A stretch of DNA of 64,000 nucleotides from Dehalococcoidia bacterium (GTDB lineage: Bacteria; Chloroflexota; Dehalococcoidia; Tepidiformales; Tepidiformaceae), in the NCBI GenBank assembly GCA_022826585.1, contig JAJDUR010000032.1, positions 1-64,000 of the forward strand, read 5' to 3'. How positions within the stretch are numbered: the first letter of the stretch is position 1; every line of letters starts with the position of its first letter. Under the pieces are notes generated by a model. It saw nothing but the letters and a program-made list of their open reading frames with translations. It was not told the DNA's origin and made no database searches. This document shows positions 1 through 8,693 of the stretch, one piece after another. Position numbers and translations under genes: made by a program.

Positions 1-435
1 CTCGCGGGTGGGGGCAACGATGGCGAGCGAAGGGTCGAGGGTGCGGATGCCGACATCGAAGCGGACCTGGTCGTTCCCCTTGCCGGTGCAGCCGTGTGCG
101 ACGGCGACGGCGCCCTCGTCGTGGGCGACATCGACAAGGAGCTTGGCCATGAGGGGCCGCGCGAGGGCGGTGGCGAGGGGGTAGGCGTCCTGGTAGAGCG
201 CGCCGGCGGCGAGGGCGGGGAAGGCAAAATAGCGGAGGAAGTCCTCGCGGGCGTCCTCGACGATGACCCGGGCGGCGCCCGCGGCGAGGCCGCGCTCTTC
301 GAGCACGGCCTGCTCGCGGCTCATGCCCACGTCGATGTTGAGGGCGACGACGTCGTAGCCGCGCTCCTTCGTGAGCCAGGTAATGGCCGTGGTGGTATCG
401 AGGCCGCCGCTGTAGGCGAGAACGAGTTTGGGCAC
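1..435 (-). CDS. argG: Argininosuccinate synthase, N-terminal part (runs off window start)
   Basis: Reverse-complement translation VPKLVLAYSGGLDTTTAITWLTKERGYDVVALNIDVG...; SGGLDT PP-loop motif; GTG start at 435; lies downstream of argD. Confidence 0.93.
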   Translation of the reverse strand, partial: MPKLVLAYSGGLDTTTAITWLTKERGYDVVALNIDVGMSREQAVLEERGLAAGAARVIVEDAREDFLRYFAFPALAAGALYQDAYPLATALARPLMAKLLVDVAHDEGAVAVAHGCTGKGNDQVRFDVGIRTLDPSLAIVAPTRE

Positions 436-494
436 GCGGGCCTGCCTTTCCGGTGTGTACCCCAAGCGTAGCGCGCCCGCCGCTCGCGCGGCAG

Positions 495-779
495 TCAGGA
501 GAGGCGCCGGAGGACCATCCAGGCGCCGAGGGTGCTCACCAGGGCGGCAACGACCAGCACGAAGACGACGACGCCAAGCGTCGTCGGAAGGGCGCCCGCG
601 AGCGCGAAGGGGGTGAAGGCGAGGCCGATGGCTCCGGCCGCAACGCCCCCCAGCACGAGGGTCGCGGGAGGGGCGACAGCGCCGCTGGCGGCCCGGGCGG
701 CAAACAGGAACCGCAGGCCCGCGCCGGCGACGCCGACGGACGCGAGCGTGCCCAGGGCGAGGAGCAGGCCCGTTACGAG
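495..779 (-). CDS. Small hydrophobic (about 3 TM) protein between argD and argG; start codon unclear
   Basis: Minus-strand frame reads LVTGLLLALGTLASVGVAGAGLRFLFAARAASGAVAPPATLVLGGVAAGAIGLAFTPFALAGALPTTLGVVVFVLVVAALVSTLGAWMVLRRLS*; absent from the ORF track because no canonical start is in frame. Confidence 0.6.
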   Translation of the reverse strand, partial: LVTGLLLALGTLASVGVAGAGLRFLFAARAASGAVAPPATLVLGGVAAGAIGLAFTPFALAGALPTTLGVVVFVLVVAALVSTLGAWMVLRRLS

Positions 780-1963
780 GTCGCTAACTGGATCGCCTCC
801 TCAAGGATGTCGCAGGCGCGGTCGATCTCGTCGTCGCTGACGATGAGCGCGGGCATGAGGCGGATGCGGTCGGGGCGCACGTTGTTCACGAGCAGGCCCC
901 GCTCGCGGCAGAGGTTGACGACGCCGGGGGCTACCTCGCTCGAGAGGCTGACCGCGAGGAGGAGGCCGCGGCCCCGCACCTCGGTGACGGCGGGGAGGCG
1001 GTCCTCCATGGCGCGGAGGCGGGCGACGAGGCGGTCTGAGGCGTCGCAGGCCGCCTCGAGGACGTCGTTCTCGAGGATGTAGCGGAGGACGGCGACGCCG
1101 GCAGCGGTGGCAACGGGGTTCGCGCCGAAAGTCGTGCCGTGATCGCCGGGGACGAGGTGGCCGGCCAGTTCCTCGCGGGCCAGCACGGCGCCGATGGGAA
1201 GGCCGCCCGCCAGGCCCTTGGCCACGCACATGATGTCGGGCTCAATGCCGTCCTGCTCGTGCGCCCAGAGGGTGCCCGTGCGGCCGACGCCCGACTGGAT
1301 CTCATCGAGGATGAGCAGCAGGCCGTTCTCGTCGCACCAGTCGCGAACGTCCTGGAGGTAGCCGAGGGCGGGGGCATTGACGCCGCCCTCGCCCTGGATG
1401 GGCTCCATGAGGACGGCGACCGTGTTGTCGTCCGTGGCGGCCTTGAGGGCGTCGATGTCGTTCCAGGGGACGTGGGTGAAGCCGGTGGGAAGCGGCTCGA
1501 ACGGTTCGCGGTAGCGGGCGGTGCCGGTGGCGGCGAGGGCGCCGAGGCTGCGTCCGTGGAAGCCGTCCTCCATGGCAATGATGCCGTGCTTGCCGTCCTG
1601 CTCGTCGTGACCCCAGCGGCGGGCGAGCTTGATGGCGGCCTCGATCGCCTCGGCGCCGGAGTTGCAGAAGAAGACGCGGTCGAGGGGCGAGTTCTCCACG
1701 AGCAGCTCGGCGAGCTCGATCATGGGGGTGGTGTAGTAGAGGTTGGAGACGTGGATGAGCTGCTCCGCCTGGGCAGCGGCGGCGGTCGCCACGACCGGAT
1801 GGGAGTGGCCCAGGGAGGTGACGGCGAGGCCGCCGACGAAGTCGAGGTACTCGTTCCCGTCGCTGTCCCAGACGCAGGAGCCTTCGCCGCGCTCGAGCAC
1901 GATCGGCTGGCGGCCGTAGTTCTGGAAGAGGTACTTGCTCTCGCGTTCGATCCAGTCGCTCAT
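773..1963 (-). CDS. argD: Acetylornithine/ornithine aminotransferase family
   Basis: MSDWIERESKYLFQNYGRQPIVLERGEGSCVWDSDGNEYLDFVGGLAV...; LILDEIQSGVGRTG; in arg operon; start trimmed to the ATG at 1963. Confidence 0.93.
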   Translation of the reverse strand: MSDWIERESKYLFQNYGRQPIVLERGEGSCVWDSDGNEYLDFVGGLAVTSLGHSHPVVATAAAAQAEQLIHVSNLYYTTPMIELAELLVENSPLDRVFFCNSGAEAIEAAIKLARRWGHDEQDGKHGIIAMEDGFHGRSLGALAATGTARYREPFEPLPTGFTHVPWNDIDALKAATDDNTVAVLMEPIQGEGGVNAPALGYLQDVRDWCDENGLLLILDEIQSGVGRTGTLWAHEQDGIEPDIMCVAKGLAGGLPIGAVLAREELAGHLVPGDHGTTFGANPVATAAGVAVLRYILENDVLEAACDASDRLVARLRAMEDRLPAVTEVRGRGLLLAVSLSSEVAPGVVNLCRERGLLVNNVRPDRIRLMPALIVSDDEIDRACDILEEAIQLATS

Positions 1964-2039
1964 GGCCGTTCGGCTCCTGTCAGGGGTGATTGGGGGTCGG
2001 GTGGGGATTGTACGCCGCGCCGGTGTACGGGCCCTGTCC

Positions 2040-2819
2040 TCAGCCCTTCGCGGGCGGGAAGACGGTGCCGCGACCCTCGCGGTCGAGGAGCGCGCCGGCC
2101 TCGCGGCCGTCGAGAATGTGGCTGGGGACGCCGAGTTCCGCGGCAAGCAGACAGGCGTCCGTCTTCGGGATCATCCCGCCGGCGATGACGCCCTGCTCGC
2201 GCAGGCTCCGCACGGCGGCGGCATCGAGCTCGGGGATAACGCCGTCATCCGCGCCGCGGACGCCCTCGACATCGGTCAGGAAGACGAGCTCGCGCGCGTC
2301 GACAGCGCTGGCGATCCAGCCCGCGGCCTCGTCGGCGTTCACGTTCACGAGCTGGTCGCCGTCCTCACCCGGGACGTACCCGACCGGGCTTACGACGGGC
2401 ACGAAGCCCGCCTCGCGCAGGGCGAGCACGGCCCCGGGGTGCACGGCGACCGGCGTCCCGACGAAGCCCAGCTCGGGGCGCCGCTGCTCGCACTCGAGCG
2501 TGCGTCCGTCGGCACCGGAGAGGCCGGCAGCGCGGGCGCCGGCGGCGTTCAGGGCGGAGACGATGCGCTTGTTCACGAGACCGGCGAAGACGGCGACGAT
2601 GACGGGCAGGGCGCGTTCGTCGGTGGCTCGGAGGCCGTCGATGAAGCGGCTCTCGATGCCCATGGCGTCGAGCCACCGGCTGGCCTCGGCGCCCCCGCCG
2701 TGGACAACGATGGGCCGTTCGCCGGCGCGGTCGAGGGCGGCGATGTCGTGGAAGGTCGTGTCGGCGGCGCCAAGGGTGCTGCCTCCCACCTTGATGACGA
2801 GGGGGCGGGCGTCGCTCAC
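2040..2819 (-). CDS. argB: Acetylglutamate kinase
   Basis: MSDARPLVIKVGGSTL...PIVVHGGG...; amino acid kinase motifs; operon context. Confidence 0.92.
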   Translation of the reverse strand: MSDARPLVIKVGGSTLGAADTTFHDIAALDRAGERPIVVHGGGAEASRWLDAMGIESRFIDGLRATDERALPVIVAVFAGLVNKRIVSALNAAGARAAGLSGADGRTLECEQRRPELGFVGTPVAVHPGAVLALREAGFVPVVSPVGYVPGEDGDQLVNVNADEAAGWIASAVDARELVFLTDVEGVRGADDGVIPELDAAAVRSLREQGVIAGGMIPKTDACLLAAELGVPSHILDGREAGALLDREGRGTVFPPAKG

Positions 2820-4015
2820 GTCGTGTAGTCGGCGTTGATGCGGATGTAGCCGGCGGTCAGGTCGCAGGTCCAGCCGGTGGCGCCGGCCTCGCCCGCGCCG
2901 AGGTCGACCTCGATGGTGACCTCGGCGCCGGACATGGCGCGCGAGACCTCCGCCTCGTCGTAGGGGATGGGCACGGTGCGCTCGAAGAGGCGGTGGCCGC
3001 AGACGGTGACGGTCACTGCTTCTTCCACGATGGTCACATCCGAGCGGCCGATCACCCCCACGATGCGGCCCCAGTTCGGGTCCGCGCCGTGGACGGCGGT
3101 CTTGACCAGCGGCGAGGTGCCGATGTCGCGCACGAGCCGGCGGGCGTCGCCATCGGAGGCGGCGCCGGTGACGGTGATCTCGATGAGCCGCGTCGCGCCC
3201 TCGCCGTCCCGGGCGATGGCCTTCGCGAGATGGATGCAGACGGCGTCGAGGGCCTCGCGGAAGGCGCCGTAGTGCTCGCTACCGGGAACGATGGTCTCGC
3301 CGCCGGCGGCGCCGTTGGCGAAGAGGAGCACCGTGTCGCTGGGGCTCGTATCGCCATCGACGGTGATGAGGTTGAAGCTGCGGTCGGCCGACTCGGAGAG
3401 GGCGGTCTGCAGGGTCTCCTGGTCGATTGGGGCGTCGGTGGTGAGGTAGGCGAGCATAGTCGCCATGTTGGGGTGGATCATGCCCGAGCCCTTGGCGCAG
3501 CCACCGAGCGTGTAGGGCCCGAAGCGCACGGAGCAGTGCTTGGGCACGAGGTCGGTGGTCATGATGGCGCGGGCGAAGTCGAGGCCTCCATCCCCGGACA
3601 GCTCCACCGCTTCGATCCCAGACTCGATCTTGTCCATGGGGAGGTAGTGGCCGATGACGCCCGTGTGGCAGACGAACATGGCTTCGGCGGGAATGCCCAC
3701 CTTCTCCGCCGCCAGCTCGGCCATGCGGTAGGCATCGCGGACACCCCGCTCACCGGTGCTGTCGTTGGCGTTGCCGCTGTTCACGACGACGGCGCGCCCC
3801 TGCCCTGCCGCCAGCCGTTCCCGGTCGACGTCGATGGCGGCGCCGTGGAGGCGCGTCACCGTGAAGACGCCCGCAGCTGTGGCAGGATGGTCGGAGAGGA
3901 GGATGCCGAGGTCGAGCTTGCCCTCGCCGTACGTCTTGATGCCGGCGAAGGCGGCGCCGGCGCGGTATCCCGTGGGGCTGGTGGCGCTACCGGTGGGGTC
4001 GATCTCGAGGGTCAC
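2816..4015 (-). CDS. argJ: Bifunctional glutamate N-acetyltransferase/amino-acid acetyltransferase
   Basis: Translation with the ArgJ maturation-type motif (KGSGMIHPNMATMLAYLTTDA); 4-nt overlaps with argB and argC. Confidence 0.95.
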   Translation of the reverse strand: MTLEIDPTGSATSPTGYRAGAAFAGIKTYGEGKLDLGILLSDHPATAAGVFTVTRLHGAAIDVDRERLAAGQGRAVVVNSGNANDSTGERGVRDAYRMAELAAEKVGIPAEAMFVCHTGVIGHYLPMDKIESGIEAVELSGDGGLDFARAIMTTDLVPKHCSVRFGPYTLGGCAKGSGMIHPNMATMLAYLTTDAPIDQETLQTALSESADRSFNLITVDGDTSPSDTVLLFANGAAGGETIVPGSEHYGAFREALDAVCIHLAKAIARDGEGATRLIEITVTGAASDGDARRLVRDIGTSPLVKTAVHGADPNWGRIVGVIGRSDVTIVEEAVTVTVCGHRLFERTVPIPYDEAEVSRAMSGAEVTIEVDLGAGEAGATGWTCDLTAGYIRINADYTT

Positions 4016-5037
4016 GGGTACAGCGCCGGGCGATCGAGGCCCGCCTGTTGGGGCAGGCCGAACATGAGGTTCATGTTCTCGATGGCGCTGCCGGCAGCGC
4101 CCGTCATGAGGTTGTCGAGCACGCCCACGGCCCCGAGCGCGCCGTTGCGCTCGTCGACGGTGGGGTGCACGAGGCAGTCGTTGCTGCCGTAGGTGTGCTT
4201 CGTGTGGGGCGGCGCGTCGGTCACGGAGGTGAAGGGCGCGTCCGCATAGAAGTCGCGGTAGAGGGCGAGCGCCTGCGCGGGCGAGACATCCTCGGCGAGG
4301 GGCGCGTAGCAGGTCGAGTGGATGCCCCGTGTCATGGGGACGAGGTGGGGCACGAAGGTGACGGCGACCTCGGGGCCCTCGCGCAACCGCGAGAGCTCCT
4401 GCGCCATCTCGGGCTGGTGGTTGTGGTTGGCGACGCGATAGGCGGAGACGTCCTCGTTGACATCGCTATAGCTGAAGCCGCCGCCCGTGCCCCGACCCGC
4501 GCCGGAGATGCCGGACTTGGCATCGACGAACACGCGAGGCTCGACGATGCCCGCCGCGACCGCGGGTGCCAGGGCGAGGATGGTGGCGGCCGGGTAGCAG
4601 CCGGGATTCGCGACGAGGTCGGCGCCGGCGATATCGGAGGCGTACAGCTCGGAGAGGCCGTAGACGGCGCGTCCGAGGAGGCCGGGCGCGGGGTGGTCGG
4701 CGCCGAACCACTGCGCGAACGCTTCGGGTTCGCGCAGGCGGAAGTCGGCGGCGATGTCGATGACGCGGACGCCCTGCTCGACGAGCGGGGCGCAGGCCTC
4801 GGCGCTCGCGCCGGTGGGCAGCGCCGAGAAGACGACGTCGACCTCGGTTTCGATCTCGCCCGTGATGGGGAAGTCCGCGTAGGCGGCGAGGTGGGGGAAG
4901 GCCTCGCCGAGCTTCTGGCCGGCGAGCGAGCGTCCCGTGGCGGCCACAAGCTCGGCGCCGGGGTGGTTCCAGAGCAAGCGCGCCGCTTCCATCCCCGCGA
5001 ATCCGGTGACGTTGATGATGCCCGCGCGAACCGTCAT
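4012..5037 (-). CDS. argC: N-acetyl-gamma-glutamyl-phosphate reductase
   Basis: MTVRAGIINVTGFAGMEAARLLWNHPGAELVAATGRS...VANPGCYPAATILAL; start trimmed from the longer ORF to the ATG at 5037. Confidence 0.94.
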   Translation of the reverse strand: MTVRAGIINVTGFAGMEAARLLWNHPGAELVAATGRSLAGQKLGEAFPHLAAYADFPITGEIETEVDVVFSALPTGASAEACAPLVEQGVRVIDIAADFRLREPEAFAQWFGADHPAPGLLGRAVYGLSELYASDIAGADLVANPGCYPAATILALAPAVAAGIVEPRVFVDAKSGISGAGRGTGGGFSYSDVNEDVSAYRVANHNHQPEMAQELSRLREGPEVAVTFVPHLVPMTRGIHSTCYAPLAEDVSPAQALALYRDFYADAPFTSVTDAPPHTKHTYGSNDCLVHPTVDERNGALGAVGVLDNLMTGAAGSAIENMNLMFGLPQQAGLDRPALYP

Positions 5038-5106
5038 GCAGGCATTGTCTCGCCTGTCGCGGGCATGCGCGAACGCGCAGCAGGCGGGGGCAGTAGGATG
5101 CCCGCG

Positions 5107-5832
5107 ATGTCGCTCGACCTGACGTTCATCGGCACGGGAAACGCCTTCGCGGCGGGCGGGCTCTGCTGGAACGGGTTTCTCGCGAACGGCCGCTACCTCT
5201 TCGAGGCGCCGCCGAGCGCGCTGATGTCGCTGCACCGGGTCGGGGTGGACCCGAACGCCGTCGAGGCGGTCGTGCTGAGCCACCACCACGGCGACCACTT
5301 CCTGGGCCTGCCCTTCCTGCTGCTCCACTGGAAGCACCAGGGCCGCCGGACGCCGGTCACGATCGTGGGGCCGCCGGACACCGAGCGGCTGGCCCGCGAG
5401 ATCGGGGGCACCGTCTACCCGGGGCTGTTCGAGGGCGACTTCGGGATCGAGTGGCGGGAGGTCGCGGCCGGCGACTCCGCCACGGTCGGCGACCTGACGG
5501 TCGACGCGGTTCGTGTCGAGCACGACGCCCGCCTCTCCCTGAACCTCGGCTACCACGCCCAGCTCGAGGGTGAGCGCTTCGCCTATACCGGCGACACGCG
5601 TCTCTGTGACGCCGTGCTGGACCTGGCGCGGGGCGCGGACGTGCTGGTGGCGGAGTGCGCCTCGCGGGACATCCCGATCCCGATCCACATGAACCTCGTC
5701 GACGACATTCCGGAGGTCCACGCGGCCCTCTCCGGTACAGCACGGCTGGTGCTCACGCACGTGACGCCCGACGTGGAGACGGACCTGGCCCGCACGGTAG
5801 TCGCGAAGGACTACGAGACCTACCGGTTCTAG
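5107..5832 (+). CDS. MBL-fold metallohydrolase (RNase Z/arylsulfatase-like)
   Basis: MSLDLTFIGTGNAFAAGG...VVLSHHHGDHFLGLPFLLLHW; HxHxDH motif. Confidence 0.85.
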   Translation: MSLDLTFIGTGNAFAAGGLCWNGFLANGRYLFEAPPSALMSLHRVGVDPNAVEAVVLSHHHGDHFLGLPFLLLHWKHQGRRTPVTIVGPPDTERLAREIGGTVYPGLFEGDFGIEWREVAAGDSATVGDLTVDAVRVEHDARLSLNLGYHAQLEGERFAYTGDTRLCDAVLDLARGADVLVAECASRDIPIPIHMNLVDDIPEVHAALSGTARLVLTHVTPDVETDLARTVVAKDYETYRF

Positions 5833-5875
5833 CCGCCGACGGCGGTCCCGGGGCGGCTGCGCTAGAATCCCGCGC

Positions 5876-7066
5876 ATGGCACATCGACTTCGCGGCGCCT
5901 CGGCCATCACGGGCCTTGGCATTACGCCCATGGGGCGGATCTACGGCAAGAGCTCGACCGACTTCGCGGTCGACGCCGTGCGCCTCGCCATCGCCGACGC
6001 CGGGCTGGAGAAGTCCGAGATCGACGGCTTGCTCATCAACGCGGGCATCACGGGATTCTCCGGTTCGGGGGTGAGCCTGCAGCTCCAGAACGCCCTCGGG
6101 ATGGGGAACCTGCGCCTGCTGAACCACATGAACGCGGCCGGATCGACGGCGGCGCAAATGGTCCAGTACGCGACGATGGCGATCGACGCGGGCATGGCCA
6201 AGCACGTCGTCTGCGTGTTCGCAGACGCGCCCTTGCAGCAGGGCGGCTCCTCGGCGGCAGCCTACGGAAACGCGGGGCGCCGGGCGGGGCCGACGGGCAT
6301 CCTCGGGCTCTCGGCCGGGGCCGGACACTTCGGCGCGAACACGTCGTACGCGCTCGCGGCGCGGCGCCACATGGCGCTGTACGGGACGACGCAGGACCAG
6401 CTCGGCGCGATCGCGGTGGCCGAGCGCTCCTGGGCGACGATGAACCCGCACGCGAAGATGCGCGATCCGCTGACGCTGGAGGAGTACCACGCCTCGCGCT
6501 GGATCGTGGAGCCGTTGCACCTGCTCGATTGCTGCCTCGTCTCGAACGGGGCAGTGGCGGTGATCGTGAGCCCGCCGGACCAGGCGAAGGACATGCCCCA
6601 GCCGCCGGTGTACGTCCATGGCATGGGCCAGGGGCATCCGGGCGACACGCGACACATGGGCGACTCGCCGGAAACCGAAACGGGGGCGCGCCTGGCGGCG
6701 GAGACGGTATTCGGCATGGCGGGCGTCGGTCCGGAGGACATCGACGTCTGCGAGCTGTACGACTGCTACACGTACACGGTGCTCGTCACGCTGGAGGACT
6801 ACGGTTTCTGCAAGAAGGGCGAGGGCGGCGCGTTCGTCGAGGACGGCAAGCTCGGTCCCGGGGGGGCATTGCCGACGAACACCGGGGGCGGGCAGCTCTC
6901 GGCGTACTACATGTGGGGAATGACGCCGCTGAGCGAGGCGATCATCCAGGGACGCGGCCAGGGCGGGGAGCGCCAGGTCGAGAAGAACGACCTGATCCTG
7001 TCGACGGGGAACGGGGGAGCGCTGAGCTACCACGCCTCGCTCATCCTGAGCCCGCACGCGAACTGA
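5876..7066 (+). CDS. Thiolase-like protein (SCP-2/Ltp2-type, apparently without the nucleophilic Cys)
   Basis: MAHRLRGASAITGLGITPMGRIYG...NHMNAAGSTAAQMVQYATMAIDAG...CELYDCYTYTVLVTLEDYGFCKKGEGGAFVEDG...GNGGALSYHASLIL. Confidence 0.85.
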   Translation: MAHRLRGASAITGLGITPMGRIYGKSSTDFAVDAVRLAIADAGLEKSEIDGLLINAGITGFSGSGVSLQLQNALGMGNLRLLNHMNAAGSTAAQMVQYATMAIDAGMAKHVVCVFADAPLQQGGSSAAAYGNAGRRAGPTGILGLSAGAGHFGANTSYALAARRHMALYGTTQDQLGAIAVAERSWATMNPHAKMRDPLTLEEYHASRWIVEPLHLLDCCLVSNGAVAVIVSPPDQAKDMPQPPVYVHGMGQGHPGDTRHMGDSPETETGARLAAETVFGMAGVGPEDIDVCELYDCYTYTVLVTLEDYGFCKKGEGGAFVEDGKLGPGGALPTNTGGGQLSAYYMWGMTPLSEAIIQGRGQGGERQVEKNDLILSTGNGGALSYHASLILSPHAN

Positions 7067-7078
7067 GGCGGTACCCCG

Positions 7079-7492
7079 ATGGCCGATCCCCCACCCGTGA
7101 AGCCCGTCTCCCAGCCCGATGAGCTGACCGAACCCTTCTTCGCCGCGGGCGAAAAGGGCCGCCTGCTGCTCGCCACCTGCGACACCTGCGGCGAGATGCG
7201 TCTGCCCACGTCCCCGACGTGCCCGACCTGCCTGGCCGAAGGGGTGACCTGGAAGGAGGTGAGCGGCCGCGGAACCGTCTACACCTTCGGAGTCATGCAC
7301 CAGCGCTACCACCCGGCCTGGGAGCCGGATCTCCCCTACAACATCGCCGTTGTGGAGCTGGAGGAGGGGCCGCGGATGCCCGCCAACATCGTCGGCATCG
7401 AGAACGACGACCTCGAGGTGGGCATGCCCGTGGAGGTGGTGTGGGAGCGCGAGGGGGACGCGCCCGTCCCGCGTTTCCGGCCCATGGCCTGA
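7079..7492 (+). CDS. Zn-ribbon/OB-fold DUF35 protein
   Basis: CDTCGEMRLPTSPTCPTCLAEGVTWKEVSGRGTVYTFGVMHQRYHPAW; directly downstream of the thiolase-like gene. Confidence 0.85.
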   Translation: MADPPPVKPVSQPDELTEPFFAAGEKGRLLLATCDTCGEMRLPTSPTCPTCLAEGVTWKEVSGRGTVYTFGVMHQRYHPAWEPDLPYNIAVVELEEGPRMPANIVGIENDDLEVGMPVEVVWEREGDAPVPRFRPMA

Positions 7493-7496
7493 GCCG

Positions 7497-7892
7497 ATGC
7501 AGCAAGGGGCCCTGAGCATCGTCCTGTGGGCCACCGACCTCGACGGCTTCACCGCGTTCCTGACCGAGGCGGTGGGGGCGACGCTGGAGACGCGTCACCC
7601 CGGATTCGCGGCTCTCGCGGTCGAGGGGGCGGAGATCCAGCTGCACGCGGACGAGTCGTTCGCCGGGCATCCGTGGCGGGAGGCGCTCAGCAATGAGGGG
7701 GCGGCGCGGGGCATCGGGGCGGAGGTGCGGGTGCGGGTGGACGCGGTCGACGCACGGCACGGGAAGGCAGTCGAGATGGGCTACGTGAGCATTCAGCGGC
7801 CACATGACGACGGGATGGGGCGGACGTGCCAGGTGATGGGCCCCGACGGGTACTTCTTCACGCTCTGGGAGCCGCAGATCGGCGGCAGGTAG
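7497..7892 (+). CDS. VOC/glyoxalase-fold protein
   Basis: MQQGALSIVLWATDLDGFTAFLTEAVGATLETRHPGFAALAVEGAEIQLHAD...QVMGPDGYFFTLWEP. Confidence 0.75.
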   Translation: MQQGALSIVLWATDLDGFTAFLTEAVGATLETRHPGFAALAVEGAEIQLHADESFAGHPWREALSNEGAARGIGAEVRVRVDAVDARHGKAVEMGYVSIQRPHDDGMGRTCQVMGPDGYFFTLWEPQIGGR

Positions 7893-7898
7893 GACGCG

Positions 7899-8693
7899 CT
7901 ACCAGGCGGTCCAGCCGCCGTCGACGAGAATGGTCTGGCCCGTCACGAAGTTGCTGGCGTCGCCGGCGAGAAAGATGACGGCGCCCGCCAGCTCATGGGG
8001 CTGGCCCCAGCGGCCCATGGGCGTGCGGTCCTCGATGAAGGCCTTGCGCTCGGGGTCCTCGTAGAGGGGGCGGGTGAGGTCAGTCTCGAAGTAGGTGGGG
8101 GCGAGGCCGTTGACCTGCACGTTGGCCTCGGCCCACTCGATAGCCAGCACCTTCGTGAGCTGGTCGATGGCGCCTTTCGAGGAGGCGTAGGCAGCCTGGT
8201 TGGGGAGGGCGACGCTCCCAAGGATGCTGGAGACGTTGATGAGCTTGCCGGACCCCTGCGCGACGAAGTGGGCCCCAGCGGCGCGGGCGCCGTTGTAGTA
8301 GCCCTTGAGGTTGACCTGGAGGACGGAGTCGAACTCGTCGGGGGTCAACTCGAGCGCAGGCTTGCGGACATTCGTGCCGGCGTTGTTCACGAGGACGTCG
8401 AGACGCCCCAGTCCATCGACGGCGGCGGCCACCATCGCCTCGCACGCTTCCGGGGAGGTGACGTCGGTGGGGACGGCGACGGCGCGACGGCCGAGGGCCT
8501 CTATCTCTTCCACGAGGCTGTCGAGTTCGGAGGTTGTGCGGCTGGCGAGGACAAGGTCGGCGCCGGCGGCAGCCAGGGCGAGAGCCATCGTGCGGCCCAG
8601 GCCCCGCCCGGCGCCCGTCATGATGGCGACGCGGCCGGTGAGGTCGAAGAGCTGCGTCCCCCGCAGCTCGGGGCGTTCGTCGTTGGCGCTCAT
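7899..8693 (-). CDS. SDR family oxidoreductase
   Basis: LTGRVAIMTGAGRGLGRTMALALAAAGADLVLASR...NNAGTN...YASSKGA. Confidence 0.92.
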   Translation of the reverse strand: MSANDERPELRGTQLFDLTGRVAIMTGAGRGLGRTMALALAAAGADLVLASRTTSELDSLVEEIEALGRRAVAVPTDVTSPEACEAMVAAAVDGLGRLDVLVNNAGTNVRKPALELTPDEFDSVLQVNLKGYYNGARAAGAHFVAQGSGKLINVSSILGSVALPNQAAYASSKGAIDQLTKVLAIEWAEANVQVNGLAPTYFETDLTRPLYEDPERKAFIEDRTPMGRWGQPHELAGAVIFLAGDASNFVTGQTILVDGGWTAW

